Source of the DNA: JAFDCJ01 sp964527835
Lineage (GTDB): Bacteria; Desulfobacterota; Desulfobacteria; Desulfobacterales; JAFDCJ01
Direction of reading: 5' to 3'
Assembly: GCA_964527835.1 (NCBI GenBank)
Contig: CAZGNV010000020.1
Location: 6,451-70,450, forward strand
DNA: 64,000 nucleotides
Part shown: positions 9,242-17,921 of the stretch, one piece after another
Position numbering within the stretch: the first letter of the stretch is position 1
Layout of the letters: each line of letters opens with the position of its first letter
Translations under genes and position numbers: made by a program
The notes under the pieces: model-generated
Seen by the model: only the letters and a program-made list of their open reading frames with translations
What the model was told of the DNA's origin: nothing
Databases searched by the model: none

Positions 9242-10231
9242 CTACTTCAGTCCGACTTCTTTGTAATATTTCATCGCTCCCGGATGAATGGGAGCCGACA
9301 GGCCTTCGAGCATGTTCTGCTTGGTCAGGCCGGCATAGGCCGGATGAAGACCCTTAAAATATTCGAAGTTGTCAAAGACTTCCTTGACGATGGCGTAAAC
9401 GACCTCGTCGGGCACCTTGATGGATGTCACGAAGGTGGCCTTGACACCAAAGGTGGGAACATCCTTGTCGTTGGCCGCGCCGGGATAGAATTTGGTCACC
9501 AGGGTGACGGCCTTGGCATAATAGGGATATTTTTTCAGCAGGCTTTCGATATTGGTGATGGGAACAAACTTGACCTTACGTTTGCCGGAGGTGGCTTCCT
9601 TGTAATAGCCGCTGGGATGGCCCACCGTGTAAAAAGCGGCATCCAGCCGGCCGTCCTGGATCAATCCGGGGGCCTCGGCAGCCTTCAGGCTTTCGGCATG
9701 AAAGTCTTTTTTGTAGTCCAGGCCGTTGGCTGTCAGGGCATCGATGGCATTTTTGCGGTAGCCGGAACCGATGTTGCCGATGTTGACCCGTTTGCCCTTG
9801 AGATCCTGCATGCTGTTGATGTTGGCATCCACCGCGGCAATCAAGTCGACGGTTTCCGGGTGGATGGAAAACACCGCCCGCAGATCCTTCTGGGGGCCCT
9901 TGTCTTTCCAGTTGGCAAGCCCGTTCCAGGCCTGGTACTGACGATCGGACTGGGCCACACCGAACTCAAGGTCACCGGACATGATGGCATTGATGTTGAA
10001 CACGGATCCGCCGGTGGACTCCACCGTGGCCCGGATGCCGTATTCCTTGCGCTTCTTGTTGACCATCTTGGCAATCGCACCTCCCGTGGGGTAATACACC
10101 CCGGTAATGCCGCCGGTGCCGATGGTCACAAACTTGGTTTTTGCGGCCGCGGTTTTTTCAAAAGGTCCCGGGCCGGTGAGAAGGGCTATCCCGAAAATCA
10201 GCGCCATTGCAAAAACAAATCCTTTTTTCAT
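9242..10231 (-). CDS. TAXI family TRAP transporter solute-binding protein
   Basis: 329 aa with AAGGAGG before the ATG. The signal peptide is KKGFVFAMALIFGIALLTG. The mature protein opens TKFVTIGTGGITGVYYPTGG, the hallmark TAXI start, then GSVFNINAIMSGDLEFGVAQ. Later motifs include GKRVNIGNIGSGYRKNAID and DAAFYTVGHPSG. It is a periplasmic receptor that hands substrate to the fused permease. It is the first gene of the transporter operon. Upstream, two adjacent dyad symmetries overlap a possible -10 box (see 10328-10359), suggesting regulated expression. Confidence 0.93.
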   Translation of the reverse strand: MKKGFVFAMALIFGIALLTGPGPFEKTAAAKTKFVTIGTGGITGVYYPTGGAIAKMVNKKRKEYGIRATVESTGGSVFNINAIMSGDLEFGVAQSDRQYQAWNGLANWKDKGPQKDLRAVFSIHPETVDLIAAVDANINSMQDLKGKRVNIGNIGSGYRKNAIDALTANGLDYKKDFHAESLKAAEAPGLIQDGRLDAAFYTVGHPSGYYKEATSGKRKVKFVPITNIESLLKKYPYYAKAVTLVTKFYPGAANDKDVPTFGVKATFVTSIKVPDEVVYAIVKEVFDNFEYFKGLHPAYAGLTKQNMLEGLSAPIHPGAMKYYKEVGLK

Positions 10232-10327
10232 TTAATCCTCCTTATGGTTGACACGGTTTGCGTTGATGTTGACAGAGCCTCACAACCAATGGTTTTGGCA
10301 TCACCCCTTTCTGTTTAGTTTAGAAAT

Positions 10328-10359
10328 TAACACAGTGTTATAGTATGAATTGGATTCAT
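10328..10359 (-). promoter_or_regulatory. Tandem palindromes upstream of the TAXI/TRAP operon
   Basis: TAACACAGTGTTA (10328-10340, a perfect 13-bp palindrome) is followed after 4 nt by ATGAATTGGATTCAT (10345-10359, perfect 6-bp arms). On the minus strand the junction reads TATAAC, a plausible -10 box about 100 nt before the first gene. No clear -35 box was found. The layout fits an operator for a dimeric regulator. Confidence 0.4.
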
Positions 10360-10437
10360 CCCCTTGCGATTCCTAACAAATCCGGTCGTGGAATGCAACC
10401 CATAACTGCAATTATGTGAAGGAAAGCCCAATTTTTT

Positions 10438-11298
10438 TCAGAAGGCCGATGGCCGGGAAAATCGCCGGTACCTGTGGCCCAGGTTTTCATAATGGGCGGC
10501 CTCGGCGTCCCGTCCCCGCCGCCGACAGCCGCCGGCATAAATCGTGCATTTTTCTTCCAGCACCCGCACCGCCGCACGCTGCTGGGAATCGGACAGATGC
10601 CCGCTGTCAATGATTTTCTGCAGGCAGTATATCCGGTAGCGATCCAGTCCGGCAGCCTTTGAAAGCTGATCGGCGTGTCCCCCCCGCTTGACAATCAACG
10701 GGGTGTCGATCAGGTGGACGGGATGGCGGCAGCTGATGCGCAGCCACAGGTCATAGTCTTCGCAGGCCGGCAGGCTTTCGTCGAACCCGCCGACGGTGTC
10801 CAGCAGGCTTTTTTTGATCATCACCGCCGAGGGGCTGACCAGGCACAGGGCCAGGGAGCGCTCGAAGATCATCCCGCAAGGCTTGCGATGCCGCCTGCCG
10901 GGGTTGACCCGCACCCCGTTGCGGATCCAGATCTCCTCGGTCTGGTTGATCAGCGCCTGCGGGTGGGCTTCGAAAAAGGCTACCTGCCGGGAAAGCTTGC
11001 CGGGCAGCCACAGGTCATCGGAATCCAGCAAGGCGACGAGCTGTCCGGCCGCGGCGGCAATCCCGCGGTTGCGCGCCGCGCTGACCCCGCAGTTGGGCTG
11101 GGAAATGACGGTGAGGTTGCGGCCATATCCTTGGAGCAGCTGCGCGGTGTTGTCGGTTGAGCCGTCATCGACCACGATCAGTTCGAAATTTTCGTAATCC
11201 TGGGCCAGCACCGAATCAATGGCTTCCTTGACGATCCAGCCCCGGTTGTAAGTCGGAATAATCACGCTCACCAGAGGCTTTTCACTATCTTTTTTCAT
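10438..11298 (-). CDS. Glycosyltransferase family 2
   Basis: 286 aa from the ATG near 11298 (AAAGGAA just upstream). Starting at the ATG at 11370 would add 24 residues encoded by a low-complexity GGAAGG tract, which is unlikely. It has a GT-A fold with KPLVSVIIPTYNRGWIVKEA, the nucleotide site VVDDGSTDN, the DxD-like motif LLDSDDLWLPGK and the acceptor-side motif ACEDYDLWLRIS. No membrane segments. It probably transfers a sugar to an extracellular or lipid-linked glycan. It is followed by 200 bp of non-coding DNA and preceded closely by hrpA, with which it shares strand but no evident function. Donor and acceptor are unknown. Confidence 0.88.
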   Translation of the reverse strand: MKKDSEKPLVSVIIPTYNRGWIVKEAIDSVLAQDYENFELIVVDDGSTDNTAQLLQGYGRNLTVISQPNCGVSAARNRGIAAAAGQLVALLDSDDLWLPGKLSRQVAFFEAHPQALINQTEEIWIRNGVRVNPGRRHRKPCGMIFERSLALCLVSPSAVMIKKSLLDTVGGFDESLPACEDYDLWLRISCRHPVHLIDTPLIVKRGGHADQLSKAAGLDRYRIYCLQKIIDSGHLSDSQQRAAVRVLEEKCTIYAGGCRRRGRDAEAAHYENLGHRYRRFSRPSAF

Positions 11299-11302
11299 TT
11301 CC

Positions 11303-11362
11303 TTTTCCCAATTCCGCCTTCCCCCTTCCCCCTTCCCCCTTCCGCATTCCAACTTCCCACTT
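11303..11362. repeat. Polypyrimidine/polypurine tract (copy 1)
   Basis: The plus strand reads as runs of TTCCCCC and CCTTCC followed by GCATTCCAACTTCCCACTTC. The same kind of sequence recurs inside hrpA near 13431-13551 and 13985-14092. Here it fills the junction between hrpA and the glycosyltransferase. Confidence 0.6.
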
Positions 11363-11366
11363 CGGT

Positions 11367-14300
11367 TCATGCCATCCGCTCGATGGCCTTCAATTTTTGT
11401 TCCAGGCGTTTGGCGGACACCGGGACGGCGGTTTTCAGCTCCTGGGCAAAGATGGAAACCTTGTACTCCTCGATCAGCCAGAAATAGTCTTCCAGGGCCC
11501 GGCGTTTTTCAGCACAAGCCGATTGCGGCAGCTCGGCCAGCCAGGCATCCAGGCGGGTGCTGAAATGCCGGACGATTTCGGATTTGGCCCGGTCCTTTTC
11601 AAAATCCACCCGGGCCCGCTCGGCGCGAATTTCAAGGGCCCGGATATAGCGGACCAGGTGGGGCAGGCGATCCGGATCGTATAGGATCACAAAGGTATCC
11701 GGCACGAGCCGCGCCAGTTCATGGCTCAGTTGCTGAAAAAGATGGTGGATCGGCGAGTTGGCGCAGTGGGTTGTGCCGGGGGCGGAAAACCGGCGGCGCA
11801 CATCGCCATAGGCGGTGACCACCGCCGCTGTCAGGTCGCGCAGCTTTTCGCCGGCGGGAATGATCTCCGGTGCCATGGCGGCGGCATGATCGTAAAAAGC
11901 CCTGGCCGAGCGGATGTTCCTGCCGAACAGGTCCCGGACCACCCGCTCCAGCATATGCTGCTGCAGCCGGCGGACCCCGCCGAAATAATCGGCCATGGCA
12001 GCCGCCGGCCCTTTAAGGACCAGACGGCGTTTCAAAAATTGCAGCTCTTTTGCGAAATGAATGCCGAACAGGGCGGCCACTCCCTGCCGGTGGGTTTCCA
12101 GGGCCAGCTGCCGCCGGGTGATCAGGCGCAGATTAACCAGTTTTGGCGAAGAAGGGTCTTTTTCCAGGGCCGGATAGGCGATCCACTCTGCGCCGGCGCC
12201 ATTGGCAGCGCCGACAGACTCCGGCAGATCCCCGAAATCCCAGCGCACAATGCCGGTTTTTTCCCATTTGCGGCGCGCGGCTTCAAATTCGCGATTCCGG
12301 ACATCGCTGTCGATGTCCCGGGACAGGATGGCGGGATCCCGCCCGGCGTGCAGCTGCCGGCCGTCCGGCGCCGTGATGCAGATGCGCATTTTGAGGTGTT
12401 CGGGCAAAGATTGCGGAGACCAGGCGGCAGCCGGAATATCCACCCCAAAGCGCCGGTGGAGAAAGTCCCCCAGAGCGGATGTCAGCGAACCGTCGCCCCT
12501 GGGCATTTCATCCATGATAATCCGGACCGTTTTTTTGATGGGCACCAGTTTTTTGCGGTGGATTTTGGGCAGTCCCTTGATCAGGGCCTCAATTTTGGCG
12601 GCCAGCAGGCCGGGCACCAACCAGTCGACGGCCTGGGGGGAAACCTGCGGGGTCAAAGCGGCAGGAATCTTGAGGGTAATGCCGTCATCCTCCGTGCCGG
12701 GTTCAAAGCGGTAGCTGCACTCAAGTCTGCGGCCGCCCAATTCGAGCTGTTTCGGATACTGCTGCAGTTCGGATTCGTCCGGGCGGTGCCGCAAAAGGTC
12801 ATCTGCGCCCATGCGCAGAAAATGATCGCCCCCCTTTTGTTGCAGCAGCCGGCCCAGCGAGCGCAGGTCCGATATTGCCGGCAGGCGCCGGCGGTAAAAT
12901 TCGACGATTTGCTGCTCAGCGACCAAAAGATCCCGGCGCCGGATCCGGTTTTCCTTGTCGCGGACATCTTCGATCAGGCGCCGGTTGTGCTCCATGAAGT
13001 CAAACGGCTTTTTGACATCGCCGTTGACCAGCGCGCTTTGAATGAAAATCTCCGCCGCCTCCCGGGGATTTATTTTTCCGTAGGACACTTTTCTGGCGGG
13101 GACGATAATCAGGCCGAACAGCGAAACCTGCAGAGAGGCCACCACCTCCCCGCGATTTTTTTCCCAGTGCGGGTCCAGGTAGGTTCGCCGGCACAGTTCA
13201 CCGCCCAGATCTTCGAGCCAGCCCGGATCAATGGCGGCAACGGTGCGCGCAAAGGTGCGGGAAGTCTTGACGATTTCCGCGGCAACGATCCAGGATCCAG
13301 CCTTGTTGAAAAGTCCGGATCCGGGAAAAATCATCACCTCCCGGCCCTTGGCGGCACGATAGATGTTTTTTTCCTTCTGCTGGGCAATGTTCGCCAGAAA
13401 TCCGCTCAAGATGGCCCGATGCACCGATTGGAAGTCGGAAGTCGAAATGCGGAATTTAGAAATTGTTGGATCCCAAATTCCGCCTTTCTGTTTTCCCCCT
13501 TTCCCTTTTCCCCTTCCGCCTTCCGCCTTCCGCCTTCCCACTTCCCTGATTCCCTGTTCTTCCAGGATGGCCGTTATCTGGTGGTGGATGTCCCGCCATT
13601 CCCGCATGCGCTTGAAAGACAGGTAGTGCTCCCGGCAGTAACGCTTCATCTGGTTGTTGCTTTTGACCCTGCCCAGGTGATGGTGGTATTGGCGCCAGAT
13701 GTTGAGCAGGGTCACAAAGTCCGAACGGGGATCTGCGAAAGCGGCATGCATGCGGTCGGCCTCTGTGGTTTTTTCCCCGGGGCGCTCCCGGGGATCCTGG
13801 ATACTCAAGGCGGCGGCGATCACCTTGATTTCCTCCAGACAGTCCTCTTGGTGCGCTTCGAGCAGCATGCGCGAAAGCCTGGGATCCAGGGGGATCCGGG
13901 CCATCAACCGCCCCCTGTCCGTCAACCTGACCTGCCTCTGAGATTTATTTAAAACTTCACCGGTTTCCAGTCCGCGGTTTTTTTGCTTTATTTCCGCATT
14001 CCGCATTCCGACTTCCGCATTCAACACGCCTGTCTTCGCGCCTTCCTCTTTTCCTTTTGTCTTTAACCTTTTACCTTTAGCCGTTGGCTTTTGCGTGATG
14101 GCTCCGAGTTCAAAAAGCAGGTCAAAACCGTCCTTAATGCTTCTGGCATCCGGCCGGTCAATAAAGGGAAAGCCCGCGATATCTCCGAGCTTCAGGTGAA
14201 TCATGCGCAAAATGACTTCGGCCAGGTTGGCGCGCAGGATTTCCGGCGGGGTAAAGCGCGGGCGAGACTGATAGTCCTCTTCGGCAAAAAGCCGCAGGCA

Positions 14301-15536
14301 GACCCCGTTTTGGACCCGGCCGCAGCGGCCCTTGCGCTGGTCGCAGCTGCTTTGCGAAACCGGCACCACCGGCAGGGAGGTGGTGCGCGTGCGGGGGGAA
14401 TAGCGGGCGATGCGTGCCAGCCCGGAGTCGATGACATACCTGATTTCCGGAATGGTAATGGAGGTCTCGGCCACGTTGGTGGCGACAATGATTTTTCTCT
14501 GGGGCAGGCGGGCAAACACCCGGGACTGCTCGGCAGACGACAGCCGGGCGAACAGGGGCATCACCCGGGCGCCGGCCGGTTTTTCAGCCTCGATGAGTTC
14601 ACAGGTTTCCCGGATGTCCTGTTCGCTGGGCATGAACACCAGCATGTCCCCCCCACCGCGCTGGTGTAAAAGGCGCTTGACGGCCTGGGCGGCCAGCTCC
14701 ACGTGGGTCAGGTCGCTGACCTGCGAAGCGTCGGTTGGCTCCGGCAGGTATTGAACCTCGACAGGATACATGCGGCCCGAGACTTCGATCACCGGTGCCC
14801 GGTCGAAAGCTTCCGAGAACTTTCGGGTGTCGATGGTGGCCGAGGTGATGATCAGTTTCAAATCATCTCTTTTGGCCAGCAGGGTCTTGAGGATTCCCAG
14901 GATAAAATCAATGTTCAGGCTGCGTTCGTGAGCCTCATCGACGATGATCGTGTCATAGGCGCTCAGCCACCGGTCGCGCTGGGTTTCGGCCAGCAGGATG
15001 CCGTCGGTCATGATTTTGATGTAGGAATCCCTGGCGGTGCGGTCTTTGAAGCGGATTTTATACCCGACCGCCGCGGTGTTTTCCGCTCCCAGTTCTTCGG
15101 CAATCCGGCGGGCTACAGTGGTGGCGGCGATTCTGCGCGGTTGGGTGCAGCCGATAATGCCATCCAGGCCCCTGCCGGCGGCCAGACAGTACTGGGGCAG
15201 CTGGGTGGTCTTGCCCGATCCGGTCTCGCCGGACACCACGATCACCCGGTGCCGCGCCAGGGCCTGAATGATTTCGTCTTTTTTGGCGAAAATCGGCAGG
15301 GCTTTGTTGAACTTCGGGACCGGCCTGCTTTCCCGCCGCCGGGCTTTTCGCCGGGCGGATGCCTGCAGACGCTTTTGCATCCTAGCGAGCCGATGGGCAA
15401 GCGTTTGATCCTGCCCCGCTTTGCAACCGGCGCGCTGGATGCGCCTGAGTTCACGCACAGCCGCCAGCCGGTCGGCCGCCATGGCGCAGGGCAGAAGAGA
15501 GTCTATTTCTTTTTCTAGCTTCCGGATGTTTTTCAA
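11367..15536 (-). CDS. hrpA: ATP-dependent RNA helicase HrpA (DEAH box) with in-frame repeat insertions
   Basis: 1389 aa, about 90 longer than the usual 1300. Motif I is VVSGETGSGKTTQLPQY (about residue 100), followed by TQPRRIAATTVARRI, the DEAH box TIIVDEAHERSLN and ITSATIDTRKFSEAF. Then come the VATNVAETSITIPEIRYVID helicase-C motif, the HA2/OB region and a long HrpA-specific C-terminus. Two insertions explain the extra length. Residues ~482-518 (KGKRLKTKGKEEGAKTG, then NAEVGMRNAEIKQK) and ~662-702 (VGRRKAEGGRGKGKGGKQK, then FRISTSDFQ) are encoded by polypyrimidine/GCATTCCGA tracts unlike the rest of the gene. Both keep the frame, and they lie in the linkers after helicase C. The core motifs are intact, so the protein is probably functional. 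Confidence 0.92.
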   Translation of the reverse strand: MKNIRKLEKEIDSLLPCAMAADRLAAVRELRRIQRAGCKAGQDQTLAHRLARMQKRLQASARRKARRRESRPVPKFNKALPIFAKKDEIIQALARHRVIVVSGETGSGKTTQLPQYCLAAGRGLDGIIGCTQPRRIAATTVARRIAEELGAENTAAVGYKIRFKDRTARDSYIKIMTDGILLAETQRDRWLSAYDTIIVDEAHERSLNIDFILGILKTLLAKRDDLKLIITSATIDTRKFSEAFDRAPVIEVSGRMYPVEVQYLPEPTDASQVSDLTHVELAAQAVKRLLHQRGGGDMLVFMPSEQDIRETCELIEAEKPAGARVMPLFARLSSAEQSRVFARLPQRKIIVATNVAETSITIPEIRYVIDSGLARIARYSPRTRTTSLPVVPVSQSSCDQRKGRCGRVQNGVCLRLFAEEDYQSRPRFTPPEILRANLAEVILRMIHLKLGDIAGFPFIDRPDARSIKDGFDLLFELGAITQKPTAKGKRLKTKGKEEGAKTGVLNAEVGMRNAEIKQKNRGLETGEVLNKSQRQVRLTDRGRLMARIPLDPRLSRMLLEAHQEDCLEEIKVIAAALSIQDPRERPGEKTTEADRMHAAFADPRSDFVTLLNIWRQYHHHLGRVKSNNQMKRYCREHYLSFKRMREWRDIHHQITAILEEQGIREVGRRKAEGGRGKGKGGKQKGGIWDPTISKFRISTSDFQSVHRAILSGFLANIAQQKEKNIYRAAKGREVMIFPGSGLFNKAGSWIVAAEIVKTSRTFARTVAAIDPGWLEDLGGELCRRTYLDPHWEKNRGEVVASLQVSLFGLIIVPARKVSYGKINPREAAEIFIQSALVNGDVKKPFDFMEHNRRLIEDVRDKENRIRRRDLLVAEQQIVEFYRRRLPAISDLRSLGRLLQQKGGDHFLRMGADDLLRHRPDESELQQYPKQLELGGRRLECSYRFEPGTEDDGITLKIPAALTPQVSPQAVDWLVPGLLAAKIEALIKGLPKIHRKKLVPIKKTVRIIMDEMPRGDGSLTSALGDFLHRRFGVDIPAAAWSPQSLPEHLKMRICITAPDGRQLHAGRDPAILSRDIDSDVRNREFEAARRKWEKTGIVRWDFGDLPESVGAANGAGAEWIAYPALEKDPSSPKLVNLRLITRRQLALETHRQGVAALFGIHFAKELQFLKRRLVLKGPAAAMADYFGGVRRLQQHMLERVVRDLFGRNIRSARAFYDHAAAMAPEIIPAGEKLRDLTAAVVTAYGDVRRRFSAPGTTHCANSPIHHLFQQLSHELARLVPDTFVILYDPDRLPHLVRYIRALEIRAERARVDFEKDRAKSEIVRHFSTRLDAWLAELPQSACAEKRRALEDYFWLIEEYKVSIFAQELKTAVPVSAKRLEQKLKAIERMA
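13431..13551. repeat. Polypyrimidine repeat tract inside hrpA (copy 2)
   Basis: Reads GGAAGTCGGAAGTCGAAATG and then CCGCCTTTC, TTTCCCCCTTTCCC and three CTTCCGC units. It is translated in frame as low-complexity KAEGGRGKGKGGKQ plus FRISTSDF. It is flanked by normal hrpA sequence on both sides. Confidence 0.65.
13985..14092. repeat. Polypyrimidine repeat tract inside hrpA (copy 3)
   Basis: Contains TTCCGCATTCCGCATTCCGA followed by CTTCCGCATTC, and further on CCTTTTACCTTTAGCC. It is translated in frame as KGKRLKTKGK and NAEVGMRNAEIK. It shares the GCATTCCGACTTCCGCATTC word type with copies 1 and 2. Confidence 0.65.
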
Positions 15537-15545
15537 TTTTATGAT

Positions 15546-15592
15546 TTACAATCAAAATTGTAATTGAAAATATTTTCTCTATGGCATACTAA
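15546..15592 (+). promoter_or_regulatory. Promoter with adjacent dyad upstream of the selenoprotein flavoenzyme
   Basis: -35 TTGAAA (15564-15569), a 17-bp spacer, -10 TACTAA (15587-15592). Directly upstream lies the perfect dyad TTACAATcaaaATTGTAA (15546-15563), a good operator candidate. The gene starts at 15650 with an AAGGAG Shine-Dalgarno sequence. Confidence 0.55.
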
Positions 15593-15649
15593 TTATCGGT
15601 CTATAAGTTAAAAATCAAGTTTGGCCTTAAATACAACAAGGAGTTTGCC

Positions 15650-16990
15650 ATGAAATTTGTTGTTATCGGAGCAGATGCCGCCGGCATGAGTGCCGCCAGC
15701 CGTGCCAAGCGCCACCGCCCGGAGCTGGAGGTCACGGTGGTGGAAAAAACCATGGACGTTTCTTACAGCGCCTGAGGCATTCCCTATAATCTGGCGGCGC
15801 CGGATAGGGACATCGAGGAACTTGTGGTTCGCCGGGCGGAGGTTTTTCGGCAAAAGCAGGGCATCAACCTGCTTACCGGCCATTGTGCGCGCGGGATTGA
15901 TCCCGCGGGCCGGACCGTGTCCGGAACGACCCTGGAAGACAAGGAATTTGAGCTGCCTTACGACCGGCTGCTGATCGCCACCGGCAGCACTCCCATCATC
16001 CCCGATCTTCCCGGCTTTGACCTGCCGGGCATCGTGACCCTGAAAACCCTCGCCGACGGGCGGTACCTGAAAGCCATCCTGAAGAGCGGTCAGGTCAAAA
16101 AAGCGGTGTTGGTGGGCATGGGCTACATTAACCTTGAAATGTGTGAAACCCTGGTGAGCCTGGGCATTGATGTGGCCATGGTCAAGCCCGGCCCCGTATT
16201 TCTGCCCTGGCTGGAGCCCTCCATGGCCCAGAGTGTCCGGGAAGAAATTGAATCCCGGGGGGTGGGAATCTACGCCGGCCATGTCATTGAGCGCACCGAA
16301 AAGACCGCCGACGGACTGCAGGTGATCTGTGCGGACCTGAAGCTGGCCGCAGACCTGGTGATTGTCGGCATCGGCGTCCGTCCCAACAGCGCCATGGCCG
16401 ATGAGGCCGGGCTGGCGCTCAGTGTGGGGCGCTCCATTGCCACGGACCGGCGGGCTTGCACATCGGATGCCAACATTTATGCCGCCGGGGACTGCGCCGA
16501 TGCCTTTCACGTGGTGAGCGGGAAGAAAACCTGGATTCCGCTGGCACTGCGGGCCAACCGCGCCGGCTGGGCTGTTGCGGATAACGTCTGCGGCAAGAAT
16601 GCCGAGCTGGAAGGTGTTGCCGGCACGGCCGTTTTCAAGGTTTTTGATTTTGAGGTTGCGCGCACCGGATTGACGGCGCCCGAAGCCGCCGCAGCCGGAT
16701 TCGATCCCGTCGAGAATATGATCAAAGCACGCTCGAAAGCCCACGGGCATCCCGGAAGCAGTCCCATCCAGGTGAACCTGGTGGCAGACAAAAAATCCGG
16801 CCGCCTGCTGGGTGCCCAGATGACGGGCAAAGACGGTGTGGCCCACCGCATCAACGGCCCGGCCGTGGCGCTGCACGGCAGCATGACCGTGGAGCAGTAT
16901 AGCCAGACCGATCTGGCTTATGCCCCGCCCTTCGGGCCGACCTGGGATCCAACGCTGACGGCGGCCAATCAGCTGCTTAAGAAACTCTAA
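15650..16990 (+). CDS. Selenocysteine-containing FAD/NAD(P) oxidoreductase, CoA-disulfide-reductase-like
   Basis: 446 aa when the TGA at 15773-15775 is read as selenocysteine 42. The start ATG has AAGGAG seven bases upstream. The FAD-binding start is VVIGADAAGMSAASRAKR. It is followed by MDVSYSA-U-GIPYNL, where CoA-disulfide reductases and related NADH oxidases carry their single redox Cys (SYSACGxPY). After the TGA the frame stays open to 16990 with a normal family layout: RLLIATGSTPIIP, the NAD-binding VLVGMGYINLEMCE, the FAD motif IYAAGDCADAFHVV and the C-terminal dimerisation domain ending WDPTLTAANQLLKKL. A hairpin with a GGC loop lies 21 nt after the TGA. A sequencing error is unlikely because only this functional codon is changed. 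Likely role: NAD(P)H-dependent reduction of a disulfide, polysulfide or peroxide. Routine callers will start it at the GTG at 15824. Confidence 0.88.
15782..15809 (+). promoter_or_regulatory. Candidate bacterial SECIS element (CoA-disulfide-reductase-like gene)
   Basis: Outer stem CCCTAT (15782-15787) with ATAGGG (15804-15809). After a 3-nt bulge comes the inner stem CTGGC (15791-15795) with GCCGG (15799-15803), then apical loop GGC. The loop G is 21 nt past the TGA, within the 16-37 nt range of the published bacterial SECIS model. Confidence 0.8.
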
Positions 16991-17705
16991 GCCTGTCTTT
17001 TTGGGCCCGGGTCAGGCGCCTGCGGTCCCGGCCGGTCCTGCGGTCCAGGTCACAGCGGCGCTCCTTGCCGCTGCGCCGGTCGAATCTCACCGCAATGCCT
17101 TCGGGTGTCAGGCGCACCACCCAGCCGATGCGCTGTGTTGGGCCGTTGATTTTGCTGTCGGCAATGACCATCTGAATGGCCTGGCCCAATGCAAACCGGT
17201 GGTCGGTGGCGATAAAGGCGCCGCCGTTGCTGATGTCTTTAACCAGTCCTTCATAGGTACGCTGGTTGCAGGAGAACAGCAATTTCTGGTGGCACGATTG
17301 GCGCACATAGCGCCGGGGATCTTTTTCGCCCGCGGGATCTTTTGGCAGCCGGGCGGCTTTTTCGAAACGGGTAACATCCAGGTTTTTTAACGGGGAATGC
17401 TCGGGGCTGATGAATCTGGCGCCGAACCCATGGCGCAGGTAGGAGTTTTTCAACAGGCGGTGCCAGGTGATTTCAACGCCGTAAAAAAGGTGGACGTCAC
17501 TGCCCGCTGAATCTGAATGGCTGATCACTTCTAGGCAGAGCTGTTCTCCCGGGTTCAGGATTTGATCCGACTCGAAATACAAACCGCCTTTGCTGAAGTT
17601 GTATATTTTGCCGCGATAAACCTTTTTTTGCGCTAAAATGTCATGGGCGATGAGCGCTTCATATTCGAAGCGCTTGTATTTCCGGCGCTCAGTATTGATG
17701 TGCAC
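16977..17705 (-). CDS. Double PilZ domain protein
   Basis: 242 aa from a GTG start (GGGAGC six bases upstream). The first PilZ domain (about 1-110) has RRKYKR as the RxxxR arm and YNFSKGGLYF in place of DxSxxG, so its first Asp is Asn. The second (about 130-225) has the full pair RRYVR and DISNGG, so it should bind cyclic di-GMP. The tail is Arg-rich (SGKERRCDLDRRTGRDRRRL). It is probably a cytoplasmic c-di-GMP effector for motility or surface behaviour. It converges on the selenoprotein gene, overlapping its end by 14 bp. A paralog lies 216 bp upstream on the same strand. Confidence 0.85.
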   Translation of the reverse strand: MHINTERRKYKRFEYEALIAHDILAQKKVYRGKIYNFSKGGLYFESDQILNPGEQLCLEVISHSDSAGSDVHLFYGVEITWHRLLKNSYLRHGFGARFISPEHSPLKNLDVTRFEKAARLPKDPAGEKDPRRYVRQSCHQKLLFSCNQRTYEGLVKDISNGGAFIATDHRFALGQAIQMVIADSKINGPTQRIGWVVRLTPEGIAVRFDRRSGKERRCDLDRRTGRDRRRLTRAQKDRLRVS

Positions 17706-17799
17706 AGCTGCTCCCGGTGTTGACCGTTAATGGAAGACTCAGGACCCGGCCCTGCCAGAGTGGTGATCCAAAACATTTTTGGCCGCCGGGTTATCTGCT

Positions 17800-17828
17800 A
17801 TTTTCCATGGTTGGAGCAGTTTTGTCAA
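17800..17828 (-). promoter_or_regulatory. Possible sigma-70 promoter for the first PilZ gene
   Basis: On the minus strand TTGACA (17828-17823), a 17-bp spacer, then GAAAAT (17805-17800), 95 nt before the GTG start. Confidence 0.4.
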
Positions 17829-17921
17829 CAGGCTTGTTCGGATTGAATGTCATGGGGCTTTAAGGTTTGCAGGGCGGCGGAAGAAGTTGCCGCGCATCAA
17901 TCAGTCACGATGATAGCGGCT

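Noticed and set aside
15773..16990. Frameshift or nonsense pseudogene of an NADH oxidase
   Set aside because: The frame is intact on both sides, only the functional Cys codon is TGA, and a proper hairpin follows. Selenocysteine explains it better.
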